A stretch of 25,031 nt of DNA from DASYPQ01 sp046155895 (GTDB taxonomy: Bacteria > Planctomycetota > UBA1135 > GCA-002686595): the NCBI GenBank assembly GCA_046155895.1, contig JBJXFB010000159.1, positions 1-25,031 on the forward strand. The letters are read 5' to 3'. Shown here piece by piece: positions 1-7,764 of this stretch. Within the stretch, counting starts at the first letter, position 1, and each line of letters starts with the position of its first letter. The position numbers were made by a program, and so were the translations under genes. The notes under the pieces were generated by a model that saw nothing but the letters and a program-made list of their open reading frames with translations, was not told the DNA's origin and ran no database searches.

Positions 1-1473
1 CTTCCTCCACAGGTCGCCGACGAGGTCGGCGTCCTGCGCTCCGAGCTCCTCGACGTCCTGGCGGAGTCGGACGAGACGCTGATCGCCGCGATCCTGGAGG
101 AGCGCGAGCCCGAGCTCGAGACGCTCCACCGCGCCCTGCGCGCGCGCGTCATCTCCGGGAGCCTCGTCCCCGTCCTCTGCGGCGTCGCGCTCAAGAACAT
201 CGGGATCCAGCCGCTCCTCGATGCCGTCGTCGACTGGCTGCCTTCGCCGCTCGACCTCCCGCCGGTCCGCGGCCATCACCCGGAGACAGGAGAAGTCGTT
301 GAGCGCGCACCGACGGAGGAGGAGCCGACCACCGCGCTCGCATTCAAGCTCCAGGCGCAGGCGCACGGCGATCTCACCTTCGTCCGCGTCTACTCCGGGA
401 CGATCCTGCCGGGGGCGTCGCTCTGGAACCCGCGCGTCCGCCGCTTCGAGAAGGTCGCGCGCGTCCTGCGCATGCACGCCGAATCCGGGGTCGCCGTCCC
501 CAAGGCCTTTCCAGGCGAAATCGTCGCGCTGACGGGCCTCAAGCAGACCGGCACGGGCGACACGCTGTGCGCGAAGGAGGCGCCGATCGCGCTCGAGAGC
601 CTCGTCTTCCCCGTCCCGGTGATCACGCTCACCATCGAGCCGCAATCCTCGGGCGACCGCGACAAGCTGCGCGCCTCGCTCGCCCGCCTCGAGCACGAGG
701 ATCCGACCTTCCACGTCAGCGAGGATCCCGACACGGGCCAGTGGCTCATCGCGGGGATGGGGGAGCTGCACCTGGAGGTGCTCCAGCACCGTCTCCAGAC
801 CGAATTCCACGTCAAGCAGAAGGTCGGCGCGCCGCGCGTCGCTTTCCGCGAGGCTCCGCTCGCGAAGGGCCGCGGGACGACGCGCGTCGAGCGCTTGATC
901 GGCGGCAAGGAAGTCTTCGGCGAAGTCGAGATCGAGGTCGAGCCCGACCGCTCCGTGCTCGCCCCCGTCGTCGAGTGGGCGAGCGGCTGTCCCATCCCGG
1001 AGCATTTCCGCAAAGCCGTTGCGGAGACCCTGCACCTCGACGCCCACGCGGGCCCGCGCTTCGGATTCCCGCTGATCCACGCGCGGATCCGGATCGTCGG
1101 CGGCGCGAGCGATCCGCGCCGCGACTCGGAGATCGCCTTCGTCCAGGCCGCGAACGCCGCGCTGCGCGAGGCGATGTCGGCCGGCCAGGTGGCGCTGTTC
1201 GAGCCGCTGATGTCCTTCGAGATCCAGGCGCCGGCCGAGTTCGCGAGCGGGATCATCGCGGATCTCAACTCGCGGCGCGCCGAGGTGCGCGAGGTGCAAT
1301 CCGACGGCACGTTGCGCGCGATCCACGGGACCGTGCCGCTCTCGAAGATGTTCGGATACTCGACCGCCGTGCGTTCGCTCTCGCAGGGACGCGCCGGATT
1401 CTCGATGGAGCCGGCGGGGTTCCGGGAGGTTCCGGAAGGGGAACTCGAGGAGCGCGGGCTCGTATGGCATTGA
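1..1473 (+). CDS. fusA: Elongation factor G-like GTPase, C-terminal part
   Basis: The reading frame is open from the window edge for 490 codons, so roughly 200 N-terminal residues including the GTP-binding P-loop are missing. The visible part covers the end of the G domain, domain II (around residues 115-200), domain III with the GMGELHLEV motif (about 253-261), domain IV and the domain V segment DLNSRR...MFGY. EF-G drives tRNA-mRNA translocation and, with RRF, ribosome recycling. Domain IV is unusual. The usual GGRGQYGH segment reads GGKEVFGE (nt 901-924), and the tip motif SYHDVDSS reads ASDPRRDS, so the position of the conserved tip histidine (H583 in E. coli) is Asp (nt 1111-1113). It may therefore be an EF-G paralogue rather than the main translocase. 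No tuf gene lies between it and rpsJ, unlike the classical str operon. Confidence 0.93.
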   Translation, partial: LPPQVADEVGVLRSELLDVLAESDETLIAAILEEREPELETLHRALRARVISGSLVPVLCGVALKNIGIQPLLDAVVDWLPSPLDLPPVRGHHPETGEVVERAPTEEEPTTALAFKLQAQAHGDLTFVRVYSGTILPGASLWNPRVRRFEKVARVLRMHAESGVAVPKAFPGEIVALTGLKQTGTGDTLCAKEAPIALESLVFPVPVITLTIEPQSSGDRDKLRASLARLEHEDPTFHVSEDPDTGQWLIAGMGELHLEVLQHRLQTEFHVKQKVGAPRVAFREAPLAKGRGTTRVERLIGGKEVFGEVEIEVEPDRSVLAPVVEWASGCPIPEHFRKAVAETLHLDAHAGPRFGFPLIHARIRIVGGASDPRRDSEIAFVQAANAALREAMSAGQVALFEPLMSFEIQAPAEFASGIIADLNSRRAEVREVQSDGTLRAIHGTVPLSKMFGYSTAVRSLSQGRAGFSMEPAGFREVPEGELEERGLVWH

Positions 1474-1558
1474 AGCCGCATTCTCCAAGCCATTGCCAGG
1501 CAAGATGTTGAAGCCGTGATCAGGACGTCCCCGGGTGCGCCCTCGAGTCGCTTCGACG

Positions 1559-1579
1559 GCTCGGAGCCTCTTTCCGAGC
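1559..1579 (+). terminator. Possible stem-loop after the EF-G-like gene
   Basis: A 7-bp perfect stem (1559-1565 with 1573-1579) encloses a 7-nt loop. It lies 86 nt downstream of the stop codon and ahead of the rpsJ promoter. No T-run follows, so a role in termination is only a guess. Confidence 0.22.
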
Positions 1580-1607
1580 GCGCAGAGCCATCGCGGCTCC
1601 TTCGAGA

Positions 1608-1636
1608 TTGACGCCCCCTACCCTCGCGGGTACTCT
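1608..1636 (+). promoter_or_regulatory. Sigma-70-type promoter for the S10 operon
   Basis: TTGACG (1608-1613) and TACTCT (1631-1636) are separated by exactly 17 nt. The -35 box matches the consensus at 5 of 6 positions and the -10 box at 3 of 6. It lies in the 274-nt gap between the EF-G-like gene and rpsJ, and would give a leader of about 105 nt before rpsJ. That leader contains a perfect 6-bp hairpin with a 3-nt loop (1691-1705). No other gene is visible in the gap. In E. coli the S10 leader is where L4 represses its own operon; whether this leader works that way cannot be read from the sequence. Confidence 0.55.
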
Positions 1637-1747
1637 CCTCGCCCCTCGGACCGAGCCAGGACCATCCCGGTCGGGCTGTTGGAAGGGTCTCGGGAGCCTC
1701 TCCCGCCCCCTTCGCGTCCGCACGTACCCGTAAGCCATCGCTGTTGC

Positions 1748-2053
<306 letters not shown>

Positions 2054-2318
2054 TCCCAGGCCTCGAGCGCGTCGCGCGGACGAATCCGCGCGCCGTGTCG
2101 GATCCGCAGACTTCTTTTCACCACCTGAAGCGACTTCCGATCCGTGTCGCGCCTAGGCGCGCACCGATCCGGACCGTCGCGCAAACCGGTCCGGGGGCGA
2201 TCTCGCTCCCGGCACGCCGCGTGGCCAGGCGTCCGATCGTCCGATGTTCTCCGCGTCCGAAAGGGTGCGGGACGGACGGTCCCTGGTCGAACCGGCGCAA
2301 CCAAGGGTTCAAGGAATC
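2054..2318 (+). promoter_or_regulatory. Hairpin-rich spacer between rpsJ and rplC
   Basis: This 265-nt stretch has no convincing gene; the open frames through it show no protein-like sequence. It holds several strong inverted repeats. One is an 8-bp perfect stem with a CGAA tetraloop (2073-2092), 20 nt after the rpsJ stop. Another is a 14-nt perfect palindrome (2148-2161). The third is a stem of 7 bp, one a G-T pair, extendable inward by 3 bp (2191-2212). Such structures could be an attenuator, a ribosomal-protein binding site or an RNA processing site. I see no good -35/-10 pair in it. rpsJ and rplC are normally only tens of bases apart, so the spacer itself is notable. Confidence 0.4.
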
Positions 2319-2966
2319 ATGACGCTGATCCTGGGACGCAAGCGCGGAATGACACAGCTGTTCGCCGAAGACGGCACGGTCACGGGAGTGACCGTGGTCG
2401 AGGCGGGTCCGTGCGTGGTCACGCAGCTGCGCACGCGCGACACCGACGGCTACGACGCGGTCCAGCTCGGCTTCGAGGACATCTCCGACAAGCGCTCCGC
2501 GAAGCCGCAGCTCGGGTCGTTCCGAAAAGCGAACACGGCGCCGAAGCGCTTCCTGCGCGAGGAGCGCCTGGCCGCCCCCGCGACCGTCTCCGTCGGCGAC
2601 ACCGTCAAGGTCGACCAGTTCAAGCCCGGCGACCTCGTCGACGTCACCGGCACGATGAAGGGCCGCGGATTCGCGGGCACGATCAAGCGCCACGGCTTCA
2701 GCCGCGGCCCCGAGACGCACGGCTGCATGAACGTTCGCGATCCCGGCTCGATGGCGAGCAAGCGCATCGGCAAGGTGATCAAGGGCAAGCGCCTGGGAGG
2801 CCACTACGGCAACTCCCGCCACACCACGAAGAATCTGCGCATCATGCGCGTCGACGCGGAGCGCAATCTCCTCTTCCTGGGCGGCGCGGTCGCGGGTCCG
2901 CCGAACGGGTTCGTCCAGGTGCGCACGGCCCGAACCGGAACCAGGAAGCCGAAGGCTCACGCCTAG
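2319..2966 (+). CDS. rplC: 50S ribosomal protein L3
   Basis: The 215-residue L3 binds the 3' domain of 23S rRNA early in assembly, and its long loop reaches toward the peptidyl transferase centre. Family segments include LGRKRGMTQLF at residues 4-14, the FKPGDLVDVTGTMKGRGFAG stretch near the middle, then RHGFSRGPETHG and GSMASKRIGKVIKGKRLGGHYG. The ATG at 2319 is preferred over an in-frame ATG at 2244 because L3 normally begins a few residues before the GRKxGMTQ motif and an AAGGA ribosome binding site sits at 2311-2315. It is followed after 20 nt by rplD. Confidence 0.97.
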   Translation: MTLILGRKRGMTQLFAEDGTVTGVTVVEAGPCVVTQLRTRDTDGYDAVQLGFEDISDKRSAKPQLGSFRKANTAPKRFLREERLAAPATVSVGDTVKVDQFKPGDLVDVTGTMKGRGFAGTIKRHGFSRGPETHGCMNVRDPGSMASKRIGKVIKGKRLGGHYGNSRHTTKNLRIMRVDAERNLLFLGGAVAGPPNGFVQVRTARTGTRKPKAHA

Positions 2967-2986
2967 TCGGCGCGGGGAGATCCATC

Positions 2987-3640
2987 GTGAAGGTCAAGAA
3001 CTTCAAAGCAGGCAAGCTCGGCCAGACCGAGTTCGACGCCGCTCCCTTTGGCGAGAAGGTGCTCTACCGCACGCTCAAGGACGCCCTCGTGGTCCACGAG
3101 CGCAACCAGCGGCAGGGGACGCTCTCCACGAAGGGCCGCAGCGAAGTCGCCGGCTCCGGCAAGAAGCCCTGGAAGCAGAAGCACACCGGCCGCGCGCGCG
3201 CCGGCGACCGCAAGTCGCCGATCTGGCGCGGAGGCGGCACGGTCTTCGGACCCAAGCCGCGCGATTTCTCGACCGCCCTGCCCGCCAAGGCGCGCCGCGT
3301 CGCGCTGCGGACGGCGATCGCGGGCAAGCTCGCCGACGGCGAAGTCGTGATCGCCGAGCTGCCGAAGTTCGACGCGCCGTCCTCGAAGACGGCGCGCCAG
3401 CTCCTGGCGGACGTCGGCGCCCCCCGCCGCGCGCTGATCGTCCTCGCGGAAGCGAATCCGATCGCGTGGAAGTCGCTGCGGAACTTCCCGGGCGTCACGG
3501 TGAAAACGGCCGCGGAACTCTGCGCGCACGACGTGGTCGCGGGCGGCCTCGTCATCGCCGAGAAGGGCGCGATGAGCGCTCTCGTCGAGCGCGTCGGCGC
3601 CGCCGCGCCCAAGGACGATTCTTCAGGAGGTGACGCGTGA
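2987..3640 (+). CDS. rplD: 50S ribosomal protein L4
   Basis: The 217-residue L4 lines the polypeptide exit tunnel; in E. coli it also represses the S10 operon. The tunnel loop is recognisable from TLSTKGRSEVAGSGKKPWKQKHTG through RARAGDRKSPIWRGGGTVFGP (roughly residues 45-90), and the globular part carries the LxxALRTAIAxKL-like segment. The start is GTG at 2987, preceded by GGGAGA at 2975-2980. Upstream codons in this frame lack L4 similarity. The last codons contain the AGGAGGTGA ribosome binding site of rplW, and the two genes overlap by 4 nt. Confidence 0.96.
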   Translation: MKVKNFKAGKLGQTEFDAAPFGEKVLYRTLKDALVVHERNQRQGTLSTKGRSEVAGSGKKPWKQKHTGRARAGDRKSPIWRGGGTVFGPKPRDFSTALPAKARRVALRTAIAGKLADGEVVIAELPKFDAPSSKTARQLLADVGAPRRALIVLAEANPIAWKSLRNFPGVTVKTAAELCAHDVVAGGLVIAEKGAMSALVERVGAAAPKDDSSGGDA

Positions 3641-3927
3641 CCAGCATCGAACGCCTCTACCGCGTGATCCAGGCGCCCGTGCTCACCGAGAAGGGCACGG
3701 ACGACACCTCCGACCGCAACGCCTACCACTTCCGCGTGCCCCTCGACGCGAACAAGATCGAGATCCGCGATGCCGTCGAGCGCATCTTCAACGTGAAGGT
3801 GAAGCAGGTGAACACCCTGCGCGTCCTCGGGAAGGCGCGCCGCCGCGGATACGTCGCCGGCAAGACCCCGGATTGGAAGAAGGCGATGGTGGTCCTCCAC
3901 GAGGGGAACACGATCGAGATCCTCTAG
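3637..3927 (+). CDS. rplW: 50S ribosomal protein L23
   Basis: The 96-residue L23 sits at the tunnel exit and is the docking site for trigger factor and SRP. The family pattern is clear: VIQAPVLTEKGT near residues 10-21, YHFRVPLDANKIEIRDAVE, FNVKVKQVNTLRV and a final TPDWKKAMVVLHEGNTIEIL-type ending. The GTG start overlaps the rplD stop as GTGA and is preceded by a near-perfect Shine-Dalgarno AGGAGGTGA (3625-3633), which implies coupled translation. Length is normal. Confidence 0.96.
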   Translation: MTSIERLYRVIQAPVLTEKGTDDTSDRNAYHFRVPLDANKIEIRDAVERIFNVKVKQVNTLRVLGKARRRGYVAGKTPDWKKAMVVLHEGNTIEIL

Positions 3928-3944
3928 CCGAAAGGCGATTCCCG

Positions 3945-4787
3945 ATGCCCATCAAGCAATACAAACCCACCTCGCCCGGCCGCCGCACCGGTAGCGTGCT
4001 CGACTACGCCGAGATCACCTCGACGACGCCGGAGAAGAGCCTCCTCCGGGGCCTTCGCAAGACCGGGGGCCGCAACAACAACGGACACCTGACGCGCCGT
4101 CACCGGGGCGGCGGCAACAAGCGTTCGTACCGGATCATCGACTTCAAGCGCGACAAGGACGGCATCCCGGCCCGCGTCGCCTCGATCGAGTACGACCCGA
4201 ACCGCTCGGCGAACATCGCGCTCCTGCACTACAAGGACGGCGAGAAGCGCTACATCCTGGCGCCCCTCGGCCTCGCGGTCGGGCAGACGCTGACCTCCGG
4301 CACGGGATCCGAGCCCCTGCTCGGCAACAGCCTCGCCCTCTCCGACATCCCCGTCGGCCTCGAGATCCACAACGTCGAGCTGTCGGTCGGGCGCGGCGGA
4401 CAGATGTGCCGTTCCGCCGGCTCCGTCGCGCAGCTGCAGGCCCGCGAGGGCGACTACGCGATCGTGATGCTCTCCTCCGGCGAGCTCCGCAAGGTCCACA
4501 TCCGCTGCCGCGCGACGATCGGCCGCATCGGCAACACCGACCACCAGAACGTCAGCCTCGGCAAGGCCGGCCGGAAGCGCCACATGGGGCATCGGCCGGT
4601 CGTGCGCGGCACGGCGCAGAACCCCGTCGACCACCCGATGGGCGGCGGCGAAGGCCGGACCGCCGGCGGACGACATCCCTGCTCGCCGAGCGGCGTGCTG
4701 GCCAAGGGCGGCAAGACGCGCCGCCGGAACCACCCGACCAACAAGTTCATCCTGCGTCGCCGCAAGCCCGGCCCGCACTACGCGTGA
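3945..4787 (+). CDS. rplB: 50S ribosomal protein L2
   Basis: The 280-residue L2 is one of the proteins nearest the peptidyl transferase centre and is needed for subunit association. Visible signatures are RNNNGHLTRRHRGGG (about residues 44-58), the RVASIEYDPNRSANIALLHY segment of the OB-fold domain, and the C-terminal NPVDHPMGGGEGR block. In that block the His corresponding to E. coli H229 is kept, while the next His of DHPHGGG is Met, a variant I recall from some other phyla. The ATG at 3945 lies 17 nt after rplW. Confidence 0.97.
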   Translation: MPIKQYKPTSPGRRTGSVLDYAEITSTTPEKSLLRGLRKTGGRNNNGHLTRRHRGGGNKRSYRIIDFKRDKDGIPARVASIEYDPNRSANIALLHYKDGEKRYILAPLGLAVGQTLTSGTGSEPLLGNSLALSDIPVGLEIHNVELSVGRGGQMCRSAGSVAQLQAREGDYAIVMLSSGELRKVHIRCRATIGRIGNTDHQNVSLGKAGRKRHMGHRPVVRGTAQNPVDHPMGGGEGRTAGGRHPCSPSGVLAKGGKTRRRNHPTNKFILRRRKPGPHYA

Positions 4788-4811
4788 GCGCGCACAGGAG
4801 CCGCATGAACC

Positions 4812-5111
4812 ATGGCACGTAGCACGAAGAAGGGACCGTTCATCGACGAGCACCTCATGAAGAAGGTGCTGGCCGAGATCAAGAAGGGGACGCGCAACCC
4901 GATCAAGACCTGGTCGCGGCGGAGCACGATCCCGCCCGACTTCATCGGGCACACGTTCCTCGTCCACAACGGCCACCAGCACCTCAAGGTGGTGATCACC
5001 GAGGACATGGTCGGGCACAAGCTGGGCGAGTTCGCCCACACGCGCGTCTTCCGCGGCCACACGAACCGCAAGGAAGAAGTGAAGGGAACGGAAGGCGAGG
5101 CAACCGCATGA
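4812..5111 (+). CDS. rpsS: 30S ribosomal protein S19
   Basis: S19 of 99 residues sits in the 30S head and contacts the A-site finger and S13. Motifs are RSTKKGPFIDEHL at the N-terminus, KTWSRRSTIPPDFIGHTF near 33-50, VHNGHQHLKVVITEDMVGHKLGEFA and the RTHxxHT-like end. The start at 4812 gives the usual MARSTKKG N-terminus. A second ATG at 4805, in another frame, is spaced better from the AGGAG at 4796-4800 and opens a five-codon frame ending at 4822. The last four bases overlap rplV as ATGA. Confidence 0.97.
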   Translation: MARSTKKGPFIDEHLMKKVLAEIKKGTRNPIKTWSRRSTIPPDFIGHTFLVHNGHQHLKVVITEDMVGHKLGEFAHTRVFRGHTNRKEEVKGTEGEATA

Positions 5112-5650
5112 GCCCCGTGAAGGAATTCACCGCCAAGCACCGCTTCGCGCACATCACCGCGCGCAAGGCGCGCTACGTGGCGGACCTGATTCGCGGGAGG
5201 GGCGTCAACGAGGCGCTCGAGCTCCTGCAGTTCACGCCGAACCGCGGCGCGACGTTCTACGGCAAGGTCCTGCGTTCCGCGATCGCGAACGCGAGCCAGG
5301 ACGAGGACGTCAACATCAACCGGCTCTACATCAGCAAGTGCACCGCCGACGACGGTCCGCTGCTGCAGGGCCGCATGCGCTACCGGCCGGGCCCGCAGGG
5401 GCGCGCGATGCCCTTCGCGAAACGCCTTTCGCACCTGATCGTGAAGGTCGCCGAACTCGAGGACGCGGGAGCGCCCAAGCGCGGCTCGATCGCGGACACG
5501 GATCCGAAGGCCGAGGCAGCCGCGCCGAAGTCGAAGGGCGGCAAGAAAGTCGCCGCTCCGAAGGCGAAGGCGCCGGCCGCGAAGGCCAAGAAGCAGCCCA
5601 AGGCCGCGAAGAAGTCGTCCGGGAAGGGAAGCGAGGAGAAGAAGGCCTGA
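5108..5650 (+). CDS. rplV: 50S ribosomal protein L22 with long basic C-terminal tail
   Basis: Residues 1 to about 118 form the L22 core, which lines the exit tunnel opposite L4: HRFAHITARKARYVADLIRG at the start, AIANASQDEDVN in the middle and the tunnel hairpin RMRYRPGPQGRAMPF around 89-103. L22 is normally about 110-120 residues; this one is 180. The extra 60 residues are mostly Lys, Ala, Pro and Ser with repeated KAKAP/AKAKK-like units, a low-complexity, probably disordered tail. The tail remains in frame with no sign of a frameshift. The start codon overlaps the rpsS stop. Confidence 0.96.
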   Translation: MSPVKEFTAKHRFAHITARKARYVADLIRGRGVNEALELLQFTPNRGATFYGKVLRSAIANASQDEDVNINRLYISKCTADDGPLLQGRMRYRPGPQGRAMPFAKRLSHLIVKVAELEDAGAPKRGSIADTDPKAEAAAPKSKGGKKVAAPKAKAPAAKAKKQPKAAKKSSGKGSEEKKA

Positions 5651-5661
5651 CGGCCGCGCTC

Positions 5662-6396
5662 ATGGGACAAAAGATCCACCCCACCGGGTTCCGACTCGGA
5701 ACCATCGAGCCCTGGCGCTCGCGCTGGTACGCCGGCAAGAAGGACTTCAAGCGGTTCCTGCTGCAGGACCGGAAGATCCGCGACCACGTCGCCAAGGAGT
5801 TCGGTTCGGCCGGCATCGCCCGCGTCGAGATCGAGCGCACCTCGGAGGCCGTCAACGTGATCATCCACACGGCGCGTCCGGGCGTCCTGGTCGGGCGCAA
5901 GGGCGTCCGCGTCGACGAGCTCAAGAAGGAGCTCCAGGCGATCACGGGAACGACCTGCCACCTCACCCTGCACGAGATCAAGCGGCCCGAGCTCGAGTCG
6001 AAGCTCGTCGCCGAGGTGATCGCCGAGGCGCTCGAGAAGCGCATGGCTTTCCGCCGCGCGATGAAGCGCGCGATCCAGACCACGATCCAGGCCGGGGCGA
6101 AGGGGATCAAGGTCGAGCTGAACGGCCGCCTCGGCGGCGGCGAGATGGCCCGCCAGGCGAAGGAGCGCGAGGGCCGCGTGCCGCTGTCGACGCTGCAGTC
6201 GAACGTCGACTACGGCACCGCGCTCGCGCGCACGACGTACGGGATCATCGGCGTCAAGGTGTGGGTCTACAAAGGCGAGATCGAGCGGGGATCGATGGTC
6301 GATTTCCGGCAGCAGCAGACGACCCCGGTGCGCAGCGAGCGCCCGCGCGGGCCGCGTCCGCAGTCGAAGGAGGTGCGTCATGGCGCTGATGCCTAA
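5662..6396 (+). CDS. rpsC: 30S ribosomal protein S3
   Basis: The 244-residue S3 lies at the mRNA entry channel and contributes to helicase activity. It begins MGQKIHPTGFRLG, the family hallmark, with the KH-domain GRKG loop at residues 78-81 and the C-terminal domain segments GRLGGGEMAR and SNVDYGTALARTTYGIIGVKVW. The ATG at 5662 is fixed by the MGQK start; the frame is open far upstream but that part is antisense-like noise within rplV. The 3' end overlaps rplP by 17 nt and carries its AAGGAGGTG ribosome binding site. Confidence 0.97.
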   Translation: MGQKIHPTGFRLGTIEPWRSRWYAGKKDFKRFLLQDRKIRDHVAKEFGSAGIARVEIERTSEAVNVIIHTARPGVLVGRKGVRVDELKKELQAITGTTCHLTLHEIKRPELESKLVAEVIAEALEKRMAFRRAMKRAIQTTIQAGAKGIKVELNGRLGGGEMARQAKEREGRVPLSTLQSNVDYGTALARTTYGIIGVKVWVYKGEIERGSMVDFRQQQTTPVRSERPRGPRPQSKEVRHGADA

Positions 6397-6799
6397 ACGG
6401 ACCAAGTTCCGCAAAGTCCACCGTGGAAGGCTCAAGGGCATCGCTTCGCGCGGCAACCGCGTCTCCTTCGGCGATTTCGGGCTCCAGTCGCTCGACTACT
6501 GCTGGCTCTCCGGCCGGCAGCTCGAGGCCGGCCGCGTCGCCGCTTCGCGCGCGACCGAGGGCCAGGCGCGCGTGTGGATCCGAGTCTTCCCGCACAAGCC
6601 GATCACGTCGAAGCCGGCCGAGGTCCGCATGGGCACCGGCAAGGGCGAAGTCGAGTTCTGGGCCGCCGAGATCAAGCCGGGCACCGTCATCATGGAGCTC
6701 GGCGGGCTCACCGAGGACAAGGCCCGCCTCGCGTTCAAGCGCGTGGCGCACAAGCTTCCCATCAAGGTCAAGATGATCCGGCGCCTGCCGACCTCCTGA
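6380..6799 (+). CDS. rplP: 50S ribosomal protein L16
   Basis: L16 (139 residues) organises the A-site tRNA pocket of the 50S subunit. The N-terminus MALMPKRTKFRKVHRGRLKG, the VWIRVFPHKPITSKPAEVRMG block and GTGKGEVEFWAAEIKPG identify it. An in-frame ATG at 6389 would give MPKRTKF, but the ribosome binding site AAGGAGGTG at 6367-6375 is spaced for the ATG at 6380, and many L16 proteins begin with a few residues before MPKR. It overlaps the end of rpsC by 17 nt. Confidence 0.96.
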   Translation: MALMPKRTKFRKVHRGRLKGIASRGNRVSFGDFGLQSLDYCWLSGRQLEAGRVAASRATEGQARVWIRVFPHKPITSKPAEVRMGTGKGEVEFWAAEIKPGTVIMELGGLTEDKARLAFKRVAHKLPIKVKMIRRLPTS

Positions 6800-6826
6800 T
6801 CCCCGACGAAAACAGGCACGAACCCC

Positions 6827-7039
6827 ATGAAGATCGAGGAAATCCGCGGCAAGGGCGACCAGGAGCTCGACTCCACGCTCGACGGGTTGAAGAAGGAGCT
6901 CTTCGACCTGCGCTTCAAGTCCGCCTCCCAGAGCCTGCCCACTCCCTCTCGCATCCGGGCGCTCCGCCGTTCGATCGCGCGGATGAGCACCGTGATCCGC
7001 GAGCGCGACCTCGGTCTCCGCGGCCAGAAAAGGCGCTAG
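6827..7039 (+). CDS. rpmC: 50S ribosomal protein L29
   Basis: A 70-residue, mostly helical protein at the tunnel exit next to L23. The family pattern MKIEEIRGKGDQEL, the LKKELFDLRFKSAS motif (about 21-34) and the positively charged helix IRALRRSIARMSTVIRERDL are clear. Length is normal. It lies 27 nt after rplP and 9 nt before rpsQ. I see no strong ribosome binding site, so it may depend on translation of its neighbour. Confidence 0.95.
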   Translation: MKIEEIRGKGDQELDSTLDGLKKELFDLRFKSASQSLPTPSRIRALRRSIARMSTVIRERDLGLRGQKRR

Positions 7040-7048
7040 CCCCACCCC

Positions 7049-7399
7049 ATGAACACCACACGCAACACCCGCCGGACGATCGAGGGGACCGTCACGAGCG
7101 ATGAGTGCGCGAAGACCATCACCGTCCAGGTCGAGCGCACCTACAGGCACGCCAAGTACAAGAAGTACGTGCGCAAGACGGCGCGGTACCACGCGCACGA
7201 CGAGAAGAGCGAGGCCAAGCCCGGCGACCGCGTCGAGATCATGTCCTGCCGCCCGCTCTCGAAGACGAAGCGTTGGACGCTCGTGCGCATCATCGACCGC
7301 GCCAAGGTGGGCGAGGCCGTCGACGTCACGAGCGGCATCGTCGACGTCGCCAAGGCGCCCCGATCGGCCAGCGCCGGGAACGCTGGGGGTGATTCGTGA
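7049..7399 (+). CDS. rpsQ: 30S ribosomal protein S17 with C-terminal extension
   Basis: S17 is a primary 16S rRNA-binding protein of the 30S body. The OB-fold core spans about residues 8-90: EGTVTSDECAKTITVQVER, HAKYKKYVRKTARYHAHDE, then KPGDRVEIMSCRPLSKTKRW. Bacterial S17 is usually about 80-90 residues; this one is 116, with a tail rich in Val, Asp, Ala and Gly rather than lysine. The final bases overlap rplN as GTGA, and the GGGGGTGA at 7386-7393 serves as the rplN ribosome binding site. Confidence 0.95.
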   Translation: MNTTRNTRRTIEGTVTSDECAKTITVQVERTYRHAKYKKYVRKTARYHAHDEKSEAKPGDRVEIMSCRPLSKTKRWTLVRIIDRAKVGEAVDVTSGIVDVAKAPRSASAGNAGGDS

Positions 7400-7764
7400 T
7401 CCAGATGCAGACTTTCCTGGACGTCGCCGACAACACCGGCGCGCGCCTCGTCCAGTGCATCAAGGTCCTCGGCGGCACTCACCGCCGCACCGCGGGGCTC
7501 GGCGACATCATCGTCGTCTCGGTCAAGAAGTCGCTCCCGACCTCCGAGTTCAAGCCGGGGACCGTCGCGAAGGGCGTCATCGTCCGCGTGAAGCACAACA
7601 CACGCCGGTCCGACGGCTCCTACGTGCGCTTCGACCGCAACGCGCTCGTCCTGATCGATCCGGACGGCAACCCGCGCGGCACGCGCATTTTCGGCGCCGT
7701 CGCGCGCGAGCTGCGCGAGCGCAACTTCATGAAGATCATCTCGCTCGCCCAGGAGGTCGTCTGA
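7396..7764 (+). CDS. rplN: 50S ribosomal protein L14
   Basis: L14 is a 122-residue protein at the subunit interface and the docking site of the silencing factor RsfS. Family motifs are MIQMQTFLDVADNTGAR at the N-terminus, KGVIVRVKHNTRRSDGSYVRFDRNA in the middle and GTRIFGAVARELR near the end. The start is GTG at 7396, giving the standard MIQ N-terminus. It overlaps rpsQ by 4 nt and rplX by 1 nt (TGATG), with the rplX ribosome binding site AGGAGGT at 7751-7757 inside its last codons. Confidence 0.97.
   Translation: MIQMQTFLDVADNTGARLVQCIKVLGGTHRRTAGLGDIIVVSVKKSLPTSEFKPGTVAKGVIVRVKHNTRRSDGSYVRFDRNALVLIDPDGNPRGTRIFGAVARELRERNFMKIISLAQEVV

Noticed and set aside
390..1493. A 367-codon minus-strand frame opposite the EF-G-like gene
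   Set aside because: Ser/Arg-rich sequence with no domain pattern, antisense to a recognisable EF-G.
2244..2318. Upstream ATG that would extend L3 by 25 residues
   Set aside because: The extension has no L3 similarity, and AAGGA lies correctly placed before the ATG at 2319.
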